Below are positions 14,493-21,998 of a DNA stretch of 23,794 nt, piece by piece. The notes beneath the pieces were generated by a model, which worked only from the letters and a program-made list of their open reading frames with translations, did no database searches and was not told the origin of the DNA. The translations under genes were made by a program, and so were the position numbers. The stretch covers positions 1 to 23,794 of the forward strand of contig JAMXLG010000252.1 of assembly GCA_024281135.1 (NCBI GenBank). Reading direction: 5' to 3'. This DNA is from Vulcanimicrobiia bacterium. GTDB lineage: Bacteria; Eremiobacterota; Eremiobacteria; Baltobacterales; Baltobacteraceae. The number at the start of each line of letters is the position of its first letter. Position 1 is the first letter of the stretch.

Positions 14493-15248
14493 TCACCCTT
14501 CGACGCCCTGCGGCTTCAGAATTTCCAGTGCTGCATCGCTAACTTCACTCCATCGCGCTTTCACTGCATCGTCGCCGTAAGAGTCGTGCCAGTTCCACCA
14601 CTTGTACGGCTCGGTCTTGGGATAGCCTTCGGGAGAATCTTCCCACGACTCTTGACGGCCGAGTGGCGTGATATCGAGATAGGCCCACGTGCCGCCCAAC
14701 GCCTCGTCTCCGCGGTTGTTGACGAAGTAGGTTCTGAACACGCGATTGCCGTCGCGGAAGAACACGTTCGTACCGTGCCATTCATCGACGCCGAAGTCCT
14801 TATCGAACGAATCTGTAATCGTATACCACGGGAACGTCCAACCCATCCGTGTCTTCACGCGTTGGATGTCCGCCTGCGGAGCGCGCGATGCATACACAAA
14901 CGTCGTGTCGCGAGCATGAAGATGCGTAACGTCAGCGACCTGGTCCCCCATCATCGAGCAGCCGATGCACGCATGATCGGGCCAACCGTACACACCGGGC
15001 TCGAAGAACGCGCGATACACGATCAACTGATCGCGCCCCTCAAAAAGGTCAAGTAATGTAGCCTTGCCGTTCGGACCTTCGAACACGTAGTTCTCGGTCA
15101 CCTCAACCCACGGCATGCGCCGGCGCTCGGCTGCCATCGCATCGCGCGCCTTCGTCAGCGCCTTCTCCTTCACGAGCAGCTCCTGACGTGCCGCCTCCCA
15201 TTCTTGGGCCGACACGACCGGCGGCGTCTTCATCTTACTAGTGGTCAT
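14493..15248 (-). CDS. DUF899 thioredoxin-like protein
   Basis: The family features of DUF899 are clear in this 251-residue protein: VSAQEWEAARQELLVKEKALTKARD at the N-terminus, then RRRMPWVEVTENYVFEGPNGKATLLDLFEGRDQLIVYRAFF. A thioredoxin-type CIGC follows at Cys94 and Cys97 (DHACIGCSMMGD), then a long Trp/Tyr/Asp-rich C-terminal part with TYFVNNRGDEALGGTWAYLDITPLGRQE. The family has a thioredoxin-like fold and a presumed redox role, but no defined substrate. The frame could extend to 15353, overlapping the anti-sigma gene, but ATG 15248 has AGGAG about nine bases upstream and gives the usual N-terminus. It is flanked by the anti-sigma kinase gene upstream (56-bp gap) and the microprotein gene downstream (6-bp gap). 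Confidence 0.92.
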   Translation of the reverse strand: MTTSKMKTPPVVSAQEWEAARQELLVKEKALTKARDAMAAERRRMPWVEVTENYVFEGPNGKATLLDLFEGRDQLIVYRAFFEPGVYGWPDHACIGCSMMGDQVADVTHLHARDTTFVYASRAPQADIQRVKTRMGWTFPWYTITDSFDKDFGVDEWHGTNVFFRDGNRVFRTYFVNNRGDEALGGTWAYLDITPLGRQESWEDSPEGYPKTEPYKWWNWHDSYGDDAVKARWSEVSDAALEILKPQGVEG

Positions 15249-15304
15249 TAGTCCATCTCCTCTTTCTATGATGAAGACGAACGGCAACCGTCGAAAGATA
15301 CGCC

Positions 15305-15706
15305 TCAGTCCAAAATCGCAGAGTTTTGATACGGAAGAACGGCACGGATGCACGTTCCCGCCGTCGATAGTTCGACCGTCAGCCGCTTGCTGAGCACCTC
15401 AACGATGCATAACCCGCGTCCGCTCTCCGAGTAAATGTCCGCCGGCAATGCGACGTGCGGGACGAATCCGCTTCCCCAGTCTCTCACCGTCAACACTGCA
15501 TCATCGCCATCAAAGGCGAGCTCGATAGAGACCGGACCAGGTGCGTGCTTTACGACGTTGGTAACCAGCTCGCCATAGATTAATGCGGCCGCAAACGCAT
15601 CATACCGATGCCCCCGCACCGTATCCAATGCTGTCGCAAACTCATCGCGTCGATGGAGCGCTTCTTCCGCGTTTTGCGAATCAAACCGCCATGCGAGCAC
15701 GTTCAT
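15305..15706 (-). CDS. RsbW/SpoIIAB-like anti-sigma regulatory kinase (HATPase fold)
   Basis: This 133-residue single-domain GHKL ATPase has its N-box in GELVTNVVKHA (Glu46 and Asn50), its G1 box in VRDWGSGF (Asp76, Gly78, Gly80) and its G2 box in SGRGLCIV (Gly96, Gly98). Proteins of this class bind a sigma factor or another target and phosphorylate a STAS antagonist on serine. It sits 38 bp after the GAF-SpoIIE phosphatase gene, with a STAS gene divergent from that, so phosphatase, kinase and antagonist are all in the locus. The frame allows TTG at 15709, but the adjacent ATG at 15706 is preferred. Its target is not visible; the linked ECF sigma factor is one candidate. Confidence 0.9.
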   Translation of the reverse strand: MNVLAWRFDSQNAEEALHRRDEFATALDTVRGHRYDAFAAALIYGELVTNVVKHAPGPVSIELAFDGDDAVLTVRDWGSGFVPHVALPADIYSESGRGLCIVEVLSKRLTVELSTAGTCIRAVLPYQNSAILD

Positions 15707-15744
15707 CAACCCGTTATCGTTGCAGCGCCGGTGCCTCCTTCGTT

Positions 15745-17085
15745 CTACGCCGCAGAGCTCCCGCCACGCCGTTCGATGCCGTTCACGGTTGCATCAATCC
15801 GTATCGTGAGGATCGCGATATCGTCTTGATGCGAGGCGCCGTCTATGACCCGGACGCGAATAGCGTGCGCCGGATGAAGCGCCTCGCGAACGTCTTGTCT
15901 TGCAATCGCGCTCTGCAAGTATTCCCACGCTTTGGGGATGTCGCGGTTCCATTCCAGTAGGCCGTCTGTGAAGAATACGGCGAAGGATCCTGGTTCCAGC
16001 GTCAATACTTGCGCAGTCTTGGCGACTTCTCCGAAATCGCTGAGACCCAAAGGTAAACCGCGCTCATGAAACGGGTCTAAGATCCGGCCGGAATGACTTC
16101 GGACGAGCGGTCCGGGGTGCCCGGCAGAAGCGCACGAAAGCGTCTGCAGATACGGATCGTAGAGTGACACGAGCGCCGTCGTAAAGTCGTTGCGGAATTC
16201 CCGGCGAAGCAGTTCGTTCGCGACTTCGAGTGCATGAGCGGGATCCGGTCTGCTAAATAATGCCGCTCGCAGGCCGTTGCGTAGCCGGCTCATCCATACG
16301 GCAGCCTCTACGCCGTGACCCAAGACATCTCCGATGCTGATCGCAATGCGACCATCGCGCAGCTCAAATGCATCGTACCAGTCTCCACCGACGAGAAGCT
16401 CTTCGGACGACGGCTCGTAAAAGGCGTCAAGCGAAATCCCGGGAGCAGATGGAAGCGACGACGGCAAAGCAGCGCGTTGATACGTGGTCGCGATGTGGAG
16501 CGTCTGCTCGTACAATCGCGCCTTCGATATTGCCGTTGCGCAACGGCGTGCCAGATCGGTCGCAAATCGAAGCGCACCTTCGTCATACGGTGGTCCGCCC
16601 TCGAGCGTTCGTACGAATGTCAACGCACCGAGCGTACCTTGTGTTTCCGAAATCAGCGGAACGACCATTAAAGAGCGGTAGCGCATGACACGCATAAAAC
16701 GTTCATGCTCGCGGCTTACCGCAGCGCGCCGCAAGTACGGCTCGTCAACGACCGCAATGCAGAGTGGCGATCGCGATTTGACTGTGGCAATCACCGGATG
16801 CTCAATGCCGCGCTCGTCTTCGTAGAGAAATTTCCCCGCGTCGACGAGGTGAGGCATCAGTTCCTCGTTGCGATGCGCAGCTGCTATCAGGCGCAACTCG
16901 CCAGCGTAATCTTTCAAATCGAGAATACAGATGTCGGCTATCGTCTCGACAACTGCGAGGCATACACTGTCGATTGTCTGTTCCCAATCGAGCGCGTTCG
17001 CCAGTATCTCTCCGGCGCGCAGAAGCAGCTCGACGTACCGCCCGTCGTGTCCGAGGCTATCTCTTTGCGGCTCCCAAGGCTGCAC
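15745..17085 (-). CDS. GAF-domain PP2C (SpoIIE/RsbU-type) serine phosphatase
   Basis: This soluble protein has 446 residues. A GAF sensor domain occupies about 35-190 (LLLRAGEILANALDWEQTIDSV, then RYRSLMVVPLISETQGTLGALTFV). A SpoIIE-type PP2C domain follows at about 205-430. Metal-binding acidic residues are visible: Asp235 in VGGDWYDAF, Asp253 in GDVLGHG, Asp374 in FFTDGLLEW and Asp421/Asp422 in HQDDIAIL. Such enzymes dephosphorylate a STAS antagonist and so release a sigma factor or other target from the kinase. It is the first gene of a minus-strand cluster (phosphatase, kinase, DUF899, microprotein, ECF sigma). It starts with GTG at 17085; the GAF ligand is unknown. There is no membrane segment, so the signal is probably intracellular. 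Confidence 0.93.
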   Translation of the reverse strand: MQPWEPQRDSLGHDGRYVELLLRAGEILANALDWEQTIDSVCLAVVETIADICILDLKDYAGELRLIAAAHRNEELMPHLVDAGKFLYEDERGIEHPVIATVKSRSPLCIAVVDEPYLRRAAVSREHERFMRVMRYRSLMVVPLISETQGTLGALTFVRTLEGGPPYDEGALRFATDLARRCATAISKARLYEQTLHIATTYQRAALPSSLPSAPGISLDAFYEPSSEELLVGGDWYDAFELRDGRIAISIGDVLGHGVEAAVWMSRLRNGLRAALFSRPDPAHALEVANELLRREFRNDFTTALVSLYDPYLQTLSCASAGHPGPLVRSHSGRILDPFHERGLPLGLSDFGEVAKTAQVLTLEPGSFAVFFTDGLLEWNRDIPKAWEYLQSAIARQDVREALHPAHAIRVRVIDGASHQDDIAILTIRIDATVNGIERRGGSSAA

Positions 17086-17155
17086 CTGAGCAATGTTCCC
17101 AAAGCCTGAATGCTTGCATCAGACTTTTAGGGGTAAGTAGGCCACCGTTGCGTTG

Positions 17156-17185
17156 ATTATTGCATGACTGCTGTGGGAATACTAA
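17156..17185 (-). promoter_or_regulatory. Possible promoter of the phosphatase-to-sigma cluster
   Basis: Read on the minus strand, TGCAATAAT (17164-17156) resembles an extended -10 element (TGN followed by five of six matches to TATAAT). TTAGTA (17185-17180) lies 18 bases further upstream as a poor -35. It is 70 bp before the GTG of the GAF-SpoIIE gene, in the 124-bp divergent gap shared with the STAS gene. No SigB-type promoter with correct spacing was found in this gap. Confidence 0.25.
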
Positions 17186-17209
17186 CGGTTCGCGGATAGG
17201 CATCAACAA

Positions 17210-17515
17210 GTGCATAACGTCGTCGTAAGCCTCAAGGGCGACTTTGACATTTTCCGGCGCAAGGAGTTGCTGCGGGCTCTGCATTCGCAGCCCTCAGACT
17301 GCGATCTTGTTCTCGATTTTTCGTCTGTCTCTCATATCGACAGCACGATCATGAGCGTGCTAGTGACGTTTGCGAAGGATCGAGGAGCGAACATGCCCAT
17401 TGCGGTGATAGCACCGTATTCCAGCATATGGACGATATGGAATATCGTCAGAATGCCAAACCTATTTCGGACATACGACACTCTAGCGCAAGCACGCCAA
17501 TCGTTTCGCAGGTAA
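17210..17515 (+). CDS. STAS-domain anti-sigma factor antagonist
   Basis: This 101-residue protein has the STAS layout: a first strand VVVSLKGDFDIFRRKEL, a second strand DLVLDFSSVSHIDST with the phosphorylation-site Ser45 directly after Asp44, then the helix IMSVLVTFAKDRGA and a C-terminal strand/helix ending FRTYDTLAQARQSF. The DST context matches the serine of SpoIIAA/RsbV that is phosphorylated by the kinase and restored by the PP2C phosphatase. The start is GTG with GGATAGG at 17194-17200 as ribosome site; an in-frame stop lies at 17183-17185. It is transcribed away from the phosphatase-kinase cluster and towards the 5' nuclease gene (31-bp gap). Confidence 0.85.
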   Translation: MHNVVVSLKGDFDIFRRKELLRALHSQPSDCDLVLDFSSVSHIDSTIMSVLVTFAKDRGANMPIAVIAPYSSIWTIWNIVRMPNLFRTYDTLAQARQSFRR

Positions 17516-17520
17516 CGGGA

Positions 17521-17537
17521 CGGTTTTTCGAAAACCG
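17521..17537. repeat. Perfect 7-bp inverted repeat just upstream of the 5' nuclease gene
   Basis: CGGTTTT (17521-17527), loop TCG, AAAACCG (17531-17537). It starts 5 bp after the STAS stop codon and ends 9 bp before the GTG of the nuclease. It is not followed by a T-run. On the message it would form a small hairpin near the ribosome site of the nuclease, which might attenuate or modulate its translation. Confidence 0.4.
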
Positions 17538-17546
17538 CCGACACCG

Positions 17547-18368
17547 GTGATCGTTCACTTGATCGACGGGACGTACGAACTGTTCCGGCACTTTTACGGC
17601 TTGCGCCGCGCAACGAACGGGAAAGGCGCTCGGTTCGGCGCCGTCGCCGGCGTGCTCAACACGGTCCTGCAGATGATCGCCGACGGAGCAACGCACGTCG
17701 GGGTTGCTACCGATCATGTCATCGAGTCTTTTCGCAACGAACTCTGGGACGGATACAAAACGGGAGAGGGCGTCGATCGGGCGCTCCTCGCGCAATTCGA
17801 GCCACTCGAGGACGCGTTGCGGGCAATGGGCATTGCGGTATGGGCGATGGTAGATCTCGAGGCTGACGACGCACTAGCATCCGCCGCCGAAATCGCATCG
17901 CACGATCCTCGCGTCCAGAAAATTTGCATTTGGACACCGGACAAAGATCTCGCGCAGTGCGTTCGCGGAGATCGCATCGTGCAGGTCGACCGAAGAAGCA
18001 AACTCATTCGCAATGCGGCCGGCGTACGATCGAAGTTTGGAGTTGACCCGGAGTTGATCCCCGACTATCTGGCCCTTGTTGGCGATGCTGCAGATGGGTA
18101 TCCCGGCGTAAAGGGCATCGGAGCGAAGGGAGCAGCATCTCTGCTTACCCGGTATGGTAAAATCGAAGACTTCCCACCGGAAGTGCTGGGCGAGCACCGC
18201 GCGATCGCGTTGTTATTCAAGAAACTCGCAACGCTTCGAACGGATGCGAGCCTCTATGACACCGTCGACGAGTTGCAGTGGCATGGACCGACTGTCGAAT
18301 TCTCGACTGTTTGCGAGCGCCTTGGCGCACCAGATGTTAGCACACGTGCGTCGAGACTCGTGCCTTGA
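17547..18368 (+). CDS. Stand-alone 5'-3' exonuclease, DNA polymerase I N-terminal (FEN) family
   Basis: This protein of 273 residues corresponds to the nuclease domain of Pol I without polymerase parts. All metal-binding acidic positions are present: Asp7 (LIDGTYELF), Asp56 (GVATDHV), Glu105, Asp107 and Asp108 (LEADDAL), Asp132 and Asp134 (TPDKDLAQ), and Asp180 and Asp183 (GDAADG). The helix-hairpin-helix GYPGVKGIGAKGAASLL follows, and the substrate-threading residues SFRNELWDGYK are conserved. Such enzymes cut 5' flaps and RNA primers. The start is GTG, chosen because the conserved N-terminal strand IVHLIDG begins there. It follows the STAS gene closely but a functional link is not evident; free-standing copies usually supplement a full-length Pol I elsewhere. 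Confidence 0.93.
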   Translation: MIVHLIDGTYELFRHFYGLRRATNGKGARFGAVAGVLNTVLQMIADGATHVGVATDHVIESFRNELWDGYKTGEGVDRALLAQFEPLEDALRAMGIAVWAMVDLEADDALASAAEIASHDPRVQKICIWTPDKDLAQCVRGDRIVQVDRRSKLIRNAAGVRSKFGVDPELIPDYLALVGDAADGYPGVKGIGAKGAASLLTRYGKIEDFPPEVLGEHRAIALLFKKLATLRTDASLYDTVDELQWHGPTVEFSTVCERLGAPDVSTRASRLVP

Positions 18369-18429
18369 AGTCACAACGCCGGTTTCTCATTCGCTGCATT
18401 CCACGTCAGCTCGCTCGTGAGGTTGCGCT

Positions 18430-19125
18430 ATGACTGCCCTTCGCGTTTGTGTACTTTTGGCCACAGCAATTGCCCTTGCGGGCGTCGCCGGCAGTCAAAC
18501 GATGCCGCCGGTTTCGCAGTACTTGATGAGTCCTGAAGCAGAAATCGCGCTTGCGCGCAGCGCGGCTCCAGCATCGATCTCGAACCAAGCGACCGTCATG
18601 ATCCTTTCCGCGCACGGTTATACCGTTGCGGTGAAAGGTCAAAATGGGTTCACGTGTTTGGTCGATCGGGCGTGGATGCACCTCAATATACCAACGTCCT
18701 GGAATCTCAAAATCCGGAATCCGGTGTGCTACAACGCAGCGGCCTCGCGGAGTGTTCTTTTGTATACGCTCAAACGAACGGTGCTGGCAATCAACGGGGC
18801 GACGGAAGCGCAGATCGAGCAGACAATGTCGAACGCAGTTGCTGCGAACACGCTGCCGCCGGCTCCGCCGGATTCGATTGCATATATGATGTCGAAAGAG
18901 CAGTACCTCGACGACAGCGCTAAGTCGTGGTACCCGCACCTAATGTTCTTCATGCCGCAAGCAGATGGGACGAACGTAGGCGAAAGTTGGGGAGCCGATC
19001 GTCCGCGCTCGCCCGTGATCTACGATCCCCATGGTGATAGGTTTCATGAACCGTGGGCGCGGTTCTTCATTCCTGTCTCGCATTGGTCTGACGGAACACC
19101 TGCACCGCCATATACGGGAACTTAA
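18430..19125 (+). CDS. Secreted protein of unknown function
   Basis: This 231-residue protein has a Sec signal peptide (hydrophobic stretch VCVLLATAIALAGVAGS, cleavage probably after it) and a GAGG ribosome site about nine bases before the ATG. The mature protein starts with YLMSPEAEIALARSAAP, a motif-like helix, then ISNQATVMILSAHGYTVAVKGQNGFTCLVDRAW, with conserved-looking NGFTCLV and a second cysteine in NPVCYN that could pair with it. The C-terminal half has SWYPHLMFFMPQ and a Trp/Pro-rich end. Similar NGFTCxVxRSW-type secreted proteins occur in soil bacteria without assigned function. It is 61 bp after the nuclease gene, probably an independent unit. Confidence 0.78.
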   Translation: MTALRVCVLLATAIALAGVAGSQTMPPVSQYLMSPEAEIALARSAAPASISNQATVMILSAHGYTVAVKGQNGFTCLVDRAWMHLNIPTSWNLKIRNPVCYNAAASRSVLLYTLKRTVLAINGATEAQIEQTMSNAVAANTLPPAPPDSIAYMMSKEQYLDDSAKSWYPHLMFFMPQADGTNVGESWGADRPRSPVIYDPHGDRFHEPWARFFIPVSHWSDGTPAPPYTGT

Positions 19126-19177
19126 GGGCTACGTGCTGCGCCGGCGCTAGCGAGTGAGCGTACCGCGCAAGGGGCCG

Positions 19178-19498
19178 TCAAGGGGTCATGGTCTGCTCTT
19201 CGATGCAATGTTCGATAGCAGCCTTACAGGCCGCCATCATTTTGTGAAGGCGAACCCGCAGCGAGTCGCCGTGCTCGTTCATCGCGTTCGCTGCGTGCTC
19301 CTGAAGCGCATCGAGGTGCGCTCCGATCTGCTCGTTGCGCGCTCCCGTCCTCGTTTTCAATTGCTCCTGCGCCGCTTCTAGGTGTTGCAGTGCGTTGTTG
19401 ATGCTCTTCTTTGCTTCTTCGTCGTGGGTTTTCGCCGCCGCGTTTAATTCGTCGTGAAGCGCCGTCAGGTGCTGTTCCAGCGATTGCGTTTGATTCAT
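19178..19498 (-). CDS. Small coiled-coil protein
   Basis: This protein of 106 residues is strongly helical and highly charged, without signal peptide or membrane segment. Most of its length has heptad spacing typical of coiled coils (LEQHLTALHDELNAAAK, INNALQHLEAAQEQLKTR, IGAHLDALQEHAANAMNE). Two cysteines lie close together near the end (AACKAAIEHC). A strong GGAGG lies five bases before the ATG, supporting translation and the start. Histidines and glutamines are frequent. I recognise no named family; a structural or stress-binding role is possible. It is convergent with the secreted-protein gene and 75 bp upstream of the MFS stop on the same strand as the MFS gene. Confidence 0.72.
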   Translation of the reverse strand: MNQTQSLEQHLTALHDELNAAAKTHDEEAKKSINNALQHLEAAQEQLKTRTGARNEQIGAHLDALQEHAANAMNEHGDSLRVRLHKMMAACKAAIEHCIEEQTMTP

Positions 19499-19573
19499 GG
19501 CGACCTCCGTTAGGCTTAAAGTCTAGCAAAAGTACGGACGTGTTGGAGCCAATGATTTTCAAAGTCGTCGAAA

Positions 19574-21109
19574 CTAGCCCCCGACCTCGATGTGGCTCAA
19601 CTGGAGGCCCGGCCGGCGGCCGCGCATCAAAAAGATGAGCGGCAAACATGCGAGCGACACGACACCCATGACGAATGATGCGTCGGCGTACGCTAGAATT
19701 GCCGACTGGTCGTACACGGTTTGGGCCAATTGCGGAATCGAATGTGAGTGGAGAAAGGATTGCACGCCCGGATCAGCCAGGGTAGCGTTTCCGGCTAAAA
19801 CGGTTGAATGGAATTCCGCGCGGCGATCGATAATCACGTCAAGCATCGCGACGGCAATCGATCCTCCGAGCTGCACTGCCAAGTTTACGAATGCGCCGGC
19901 CTTCGGACCGTCCTCGTGAGACGTCGCGCCGAGCACCGCAACGGTGATCGGAATGAACATAAGTCCCGAACCGATTCCGCTCAGGGCCAGCGGAACTGCA
20001 AAGGTCCAAAAGGACGTTTGCAAGGTCGTCGACGACGCGAGCATCAATCCGAACGCGCCGTTAGCGCAAAAGCCGGCGACCAACAACGCGCGAGCATCGA
20101 CCTTCGCGACGAGCGCGACGACCAACGGCGTGCAAAGTAGGATGGGAAATGCTCTTATTAGGAAGAGCAGACCGCTCAGCGTAGGCGTAAAGCCGAGCGA
20201 TCCTTGGACGAATTGCGGAAGGACATACGTCGAACCGAGCAGGATGGCGCCGAACGCGAAGGCGAGAACTGTTCCGGCCCAGACGCTTCGATTAGCAAGC
20301 ACGCGCAGATCGACGATAGGACGTGGCGTGAGGAACAGTTCGTAGCCGACGAACGCAACCGCGCTGACGACAAATACGATGGTCATGAAAAGATTGACGG
20401 GATCCGCGAGCCAGTAATGCGGCTCACCCTCCGTGAGCACGTATTGCATTGAGCCGAGCGCGAGCGCGAGCAGAATGACACCCGCAAGATCCACCGGCAT
20501 TTTCTGGGGTTTTCGCGGATCGCGAAGGAGCAGCAAGAGCGTGATCGCAGCGAACGTACCCGGGACAACATTGATGTCGAAGCACCAGTTCCACGAGAAG
20601 TTGTCGACTAAATAACCGCCAATCGGCGGTCCGAGTGTCGGCCCCATGATGGCGCCGATGGTAAATATTCCTTGACTCGCGCTGAGCTGCGTAGGCGGAA
20701 ATGTGTCGCGCAAGATGAGCTGCGCAGTTGCGAGCAATCCGCCGCCAAACATCCCTTGAACGGTGCGCCAGAACGTGAGAGCTGCGAGAGAATCCGAGGC
20801 ACCGCAGGCCACCGACGCTATCGTGAAGCCGACGATCGAGGTCACAAAGTAATTTCTTCGACCGAACCGGTTCTGTAGCCACGGCGTGAGCGGGATCACG
20901 ATGATTGCGGCGATGGTGTAGGCGGTCACAACCCACGTGGCTTCCTCTTGACTCGCGCCAATGTTGCCTTGAATCGTTGGAAGAGCGACGTTGGTGATCG
21001 TTGAGTCTAGGGTCTGCATGAGCGTCGCCGCCATCACTGCAGCAACGATCAGCGCGCGGCGCAGCCCAGTCTCGACGACATTCTGCTCTTGCGCTACTTC
21101 GTATGCCAT
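19574..21109 (-). CDS. MFS drug efflux transporter, DHA2 (EmrB/QacA) family
   Basis: This is an inner-membrane protein of 511 residues with about 14 hydrophobic segments. The DHA2 signature of helix 1 is present as TLMQTLDSTITNVALPTIQGNIGAS, followed by QEEATWVVTAYTIAAIIVIPLTPWL with the motif-A-like loop QNRFGRRNYF. Motif C-type GAIMGPTLGPPIGGYLVDNFSWNWCFDINVVPG lies in helix 5. These proteins export drugs and other lipophilic compounds by proton antiport; EmrB homologues often work with an EmrA periplasmic adaptor, which is not seen here. The ATG at 21109 lies within the 3' end of the upstream ECF sigma gene (16-bp overlap), so translation is probably coupled. Substrate is unknown. Confidence 0.95.
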   Translation of the reverse strand: MAYEVAQEQNVVETGLRRALIVAAVMAATLMQTLDSTITNVALPTIQGNIGASQEEATWVVTAYTIAAIIVIPLTPWLQNRFGRRNYFVTSIVGFTIASVACGASDSLAALTFWRTVQGMFGGGLLATAQLILRDTFPPTQLSASQGIFTIGAIMGPTLGPPIGGYLVDNFSWNWCFDINVVPGTFAAITLLLLLRDPRKPQKMPVDLAGVILLALALGSMQYVLTEGEPHYWLADPVNLFMTIVFVVSAVAFVGYELFLTPRPIVDLRVLANRSVWAGTVLAFAFGAILLGSTYVLPQFVQGSLGFTPTLSGLLFLIRAFPILLCTPLVVALVAKVDARALLVAGFCANGAFGLMLASSTTLQTSFWTFAVPLALSGIGSGLMFIPITVAVLGATSHEDGPKAGAFVNLAVQLGGSIAVAMLDVIIDRRAEFHSTVLAGNATLADPGVQSFLHSHSIPQLAQTVYDQSAILAYADASFVMGVVSLACLPLIFLMRGRRPGLQLSHIEVGG

Positions 21110-21957
21110 GCCGGTGCTAGAATCTGGCGCAGCAAGATTGCCGCCCGGTGAACCTGCGACTTGACCGTACCTATCGGCTGTCCGAAGGTCTTGGCGATTT
21201 CCCTGTGTGTATGGCCTTCAATGAATCGCAACTTCGCCGTCGCGCGCAAGCGGGGTGGGACCTGACTAAACGCGTGTTCTATGAAATCGAGCGTTGTACG
21301 CCGGTCCAACACATCTTCCGGTAATGCACGATCCGCAAAGCGAGGGAGAATTCTGTCCGGATCCTCCACAGCATCAAGGGAAACGACGACCGGACGTTTC
21401 TTGCGAAGCTGATTTCGAACAACGTTTAGCGTGATGATGTGAAGCCAACCGCGCAACGGAATCTGCTCGCGTTGGCTTTCCGGCATCGCAGCCAACGCTC
21501 GATAGGCACGCACAAACGCGTCTTGAACGGCTTCTTCGGCGTCCTCGTTGTTGCGCAGGATCCGTTGCGCAAAAGCATGGAGACGTGGTTTATAGTCGTT
21601 GACGATCTGCTCGAATTCGGCCACGTCGGCATTCTCGTCGACGAACATTCGCAGACGTGCGCGCTCGAAGTCGTCGCGATCCGGCGGATACTGTTCGCGG
21701 ACTTGAAGATATTCCGCAACAATCATAACGAGATCGGACCACGCCGCGTCATGCCGTTGCCCGGAGTGCTCGAAGGCTCGAGCAGCACACTGTAGGGCAC
21801 GCCGTCGAAGGGATTCGAGCGCCGAGGCTGCTTCGCCGACGATCCAGACGTCTTGTTGAAAGCGAAATAGAGCTTCGCGTGCATCCACCGCATCTACCGA
21901 CCCTCCCGTTAATGGCCGTCGGGATCCATTGTCGTTAACGGGTGTCGATACGACCAC
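21094..21957 (-). CDS. ECF sigma factor with N-terminal extension of about 100 residues
   Basis: This protein of 287 residues has sigma region 2 at about 113-175 (FEQIVNDYKPRLHAFAQRILRNNEDAEEAVQDAFVRAYRAL, then PLRGWLHIITLNVVRNQLRKK). Region 4 lies at about 227-280 (PPRLRATAKLRFIEGHTHREIAKTFGQPIGTVKSQVHRA). The first 100 residues are a helical, charged extension absent from ordinary ECF factors of about 190 residues. Internal ATGs (Met78 and Met104) would give the short form, but neither has a ribosome site, and codon usage in the extension looks coding. No zinc anti-sigma gene is adjacent. It lies between an NB-ARC/TPR ATPase gene (41-bp gap) and an MFS exporter whose start it overlaps by 16 bp, suggesting it controls export genes. 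Confidence 0.9.
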   Translation of the reverse strand: MVVSTPVNDNGSRRPLTGGSVDAVDAREALFRFQQDVWIVGEAASALESLRRRALQCAARAFEHSGQRHDAAWSDLVMIVAEYLQVREQYPPDRDDFERARLRMFVDENADVAEFEQIVNDYKPRLHAFAQRILRNNEDAEEAVQDAFVRAYRALAAMPESQREQIPLRGWLHIITLNVVRNQLRKKRPVVVSLDAVEDPDRILPRFADRALPEDVLDRRTTLDFIEHAFSQVPPRLRATAKLRFIEGHTHREIAKTFGQPIGTVKSQVHRAAILLRQILAPAWHTK

Positions 21958-21998
21958 GGAGGCTCGTACTTTTGGCTCGTATCTTTTACGAGCTACAA

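Noticed and set aside
14202..15056. Plus-strand frame of 284 codons opposite sigma, microprotein and DUF899 genes
   Set aside because: Composition of an antisense frame; the three minus-strand genes explain the region.
17131..17181. GGGTAA and GGGAAT elements resembling a SigB-type -10 in front of the STAS gene
   Set aside because: No GTTT-type -35 at 12-15 bases upstream of either; spacing does not fit, so not called as a promoter.
19138..19147. Palindrome GCGCCGGCGC between two convergent genes
   Set aside because: Short and without a T-run; not enough to call a bidirectional terminator in GC-rich DNA.
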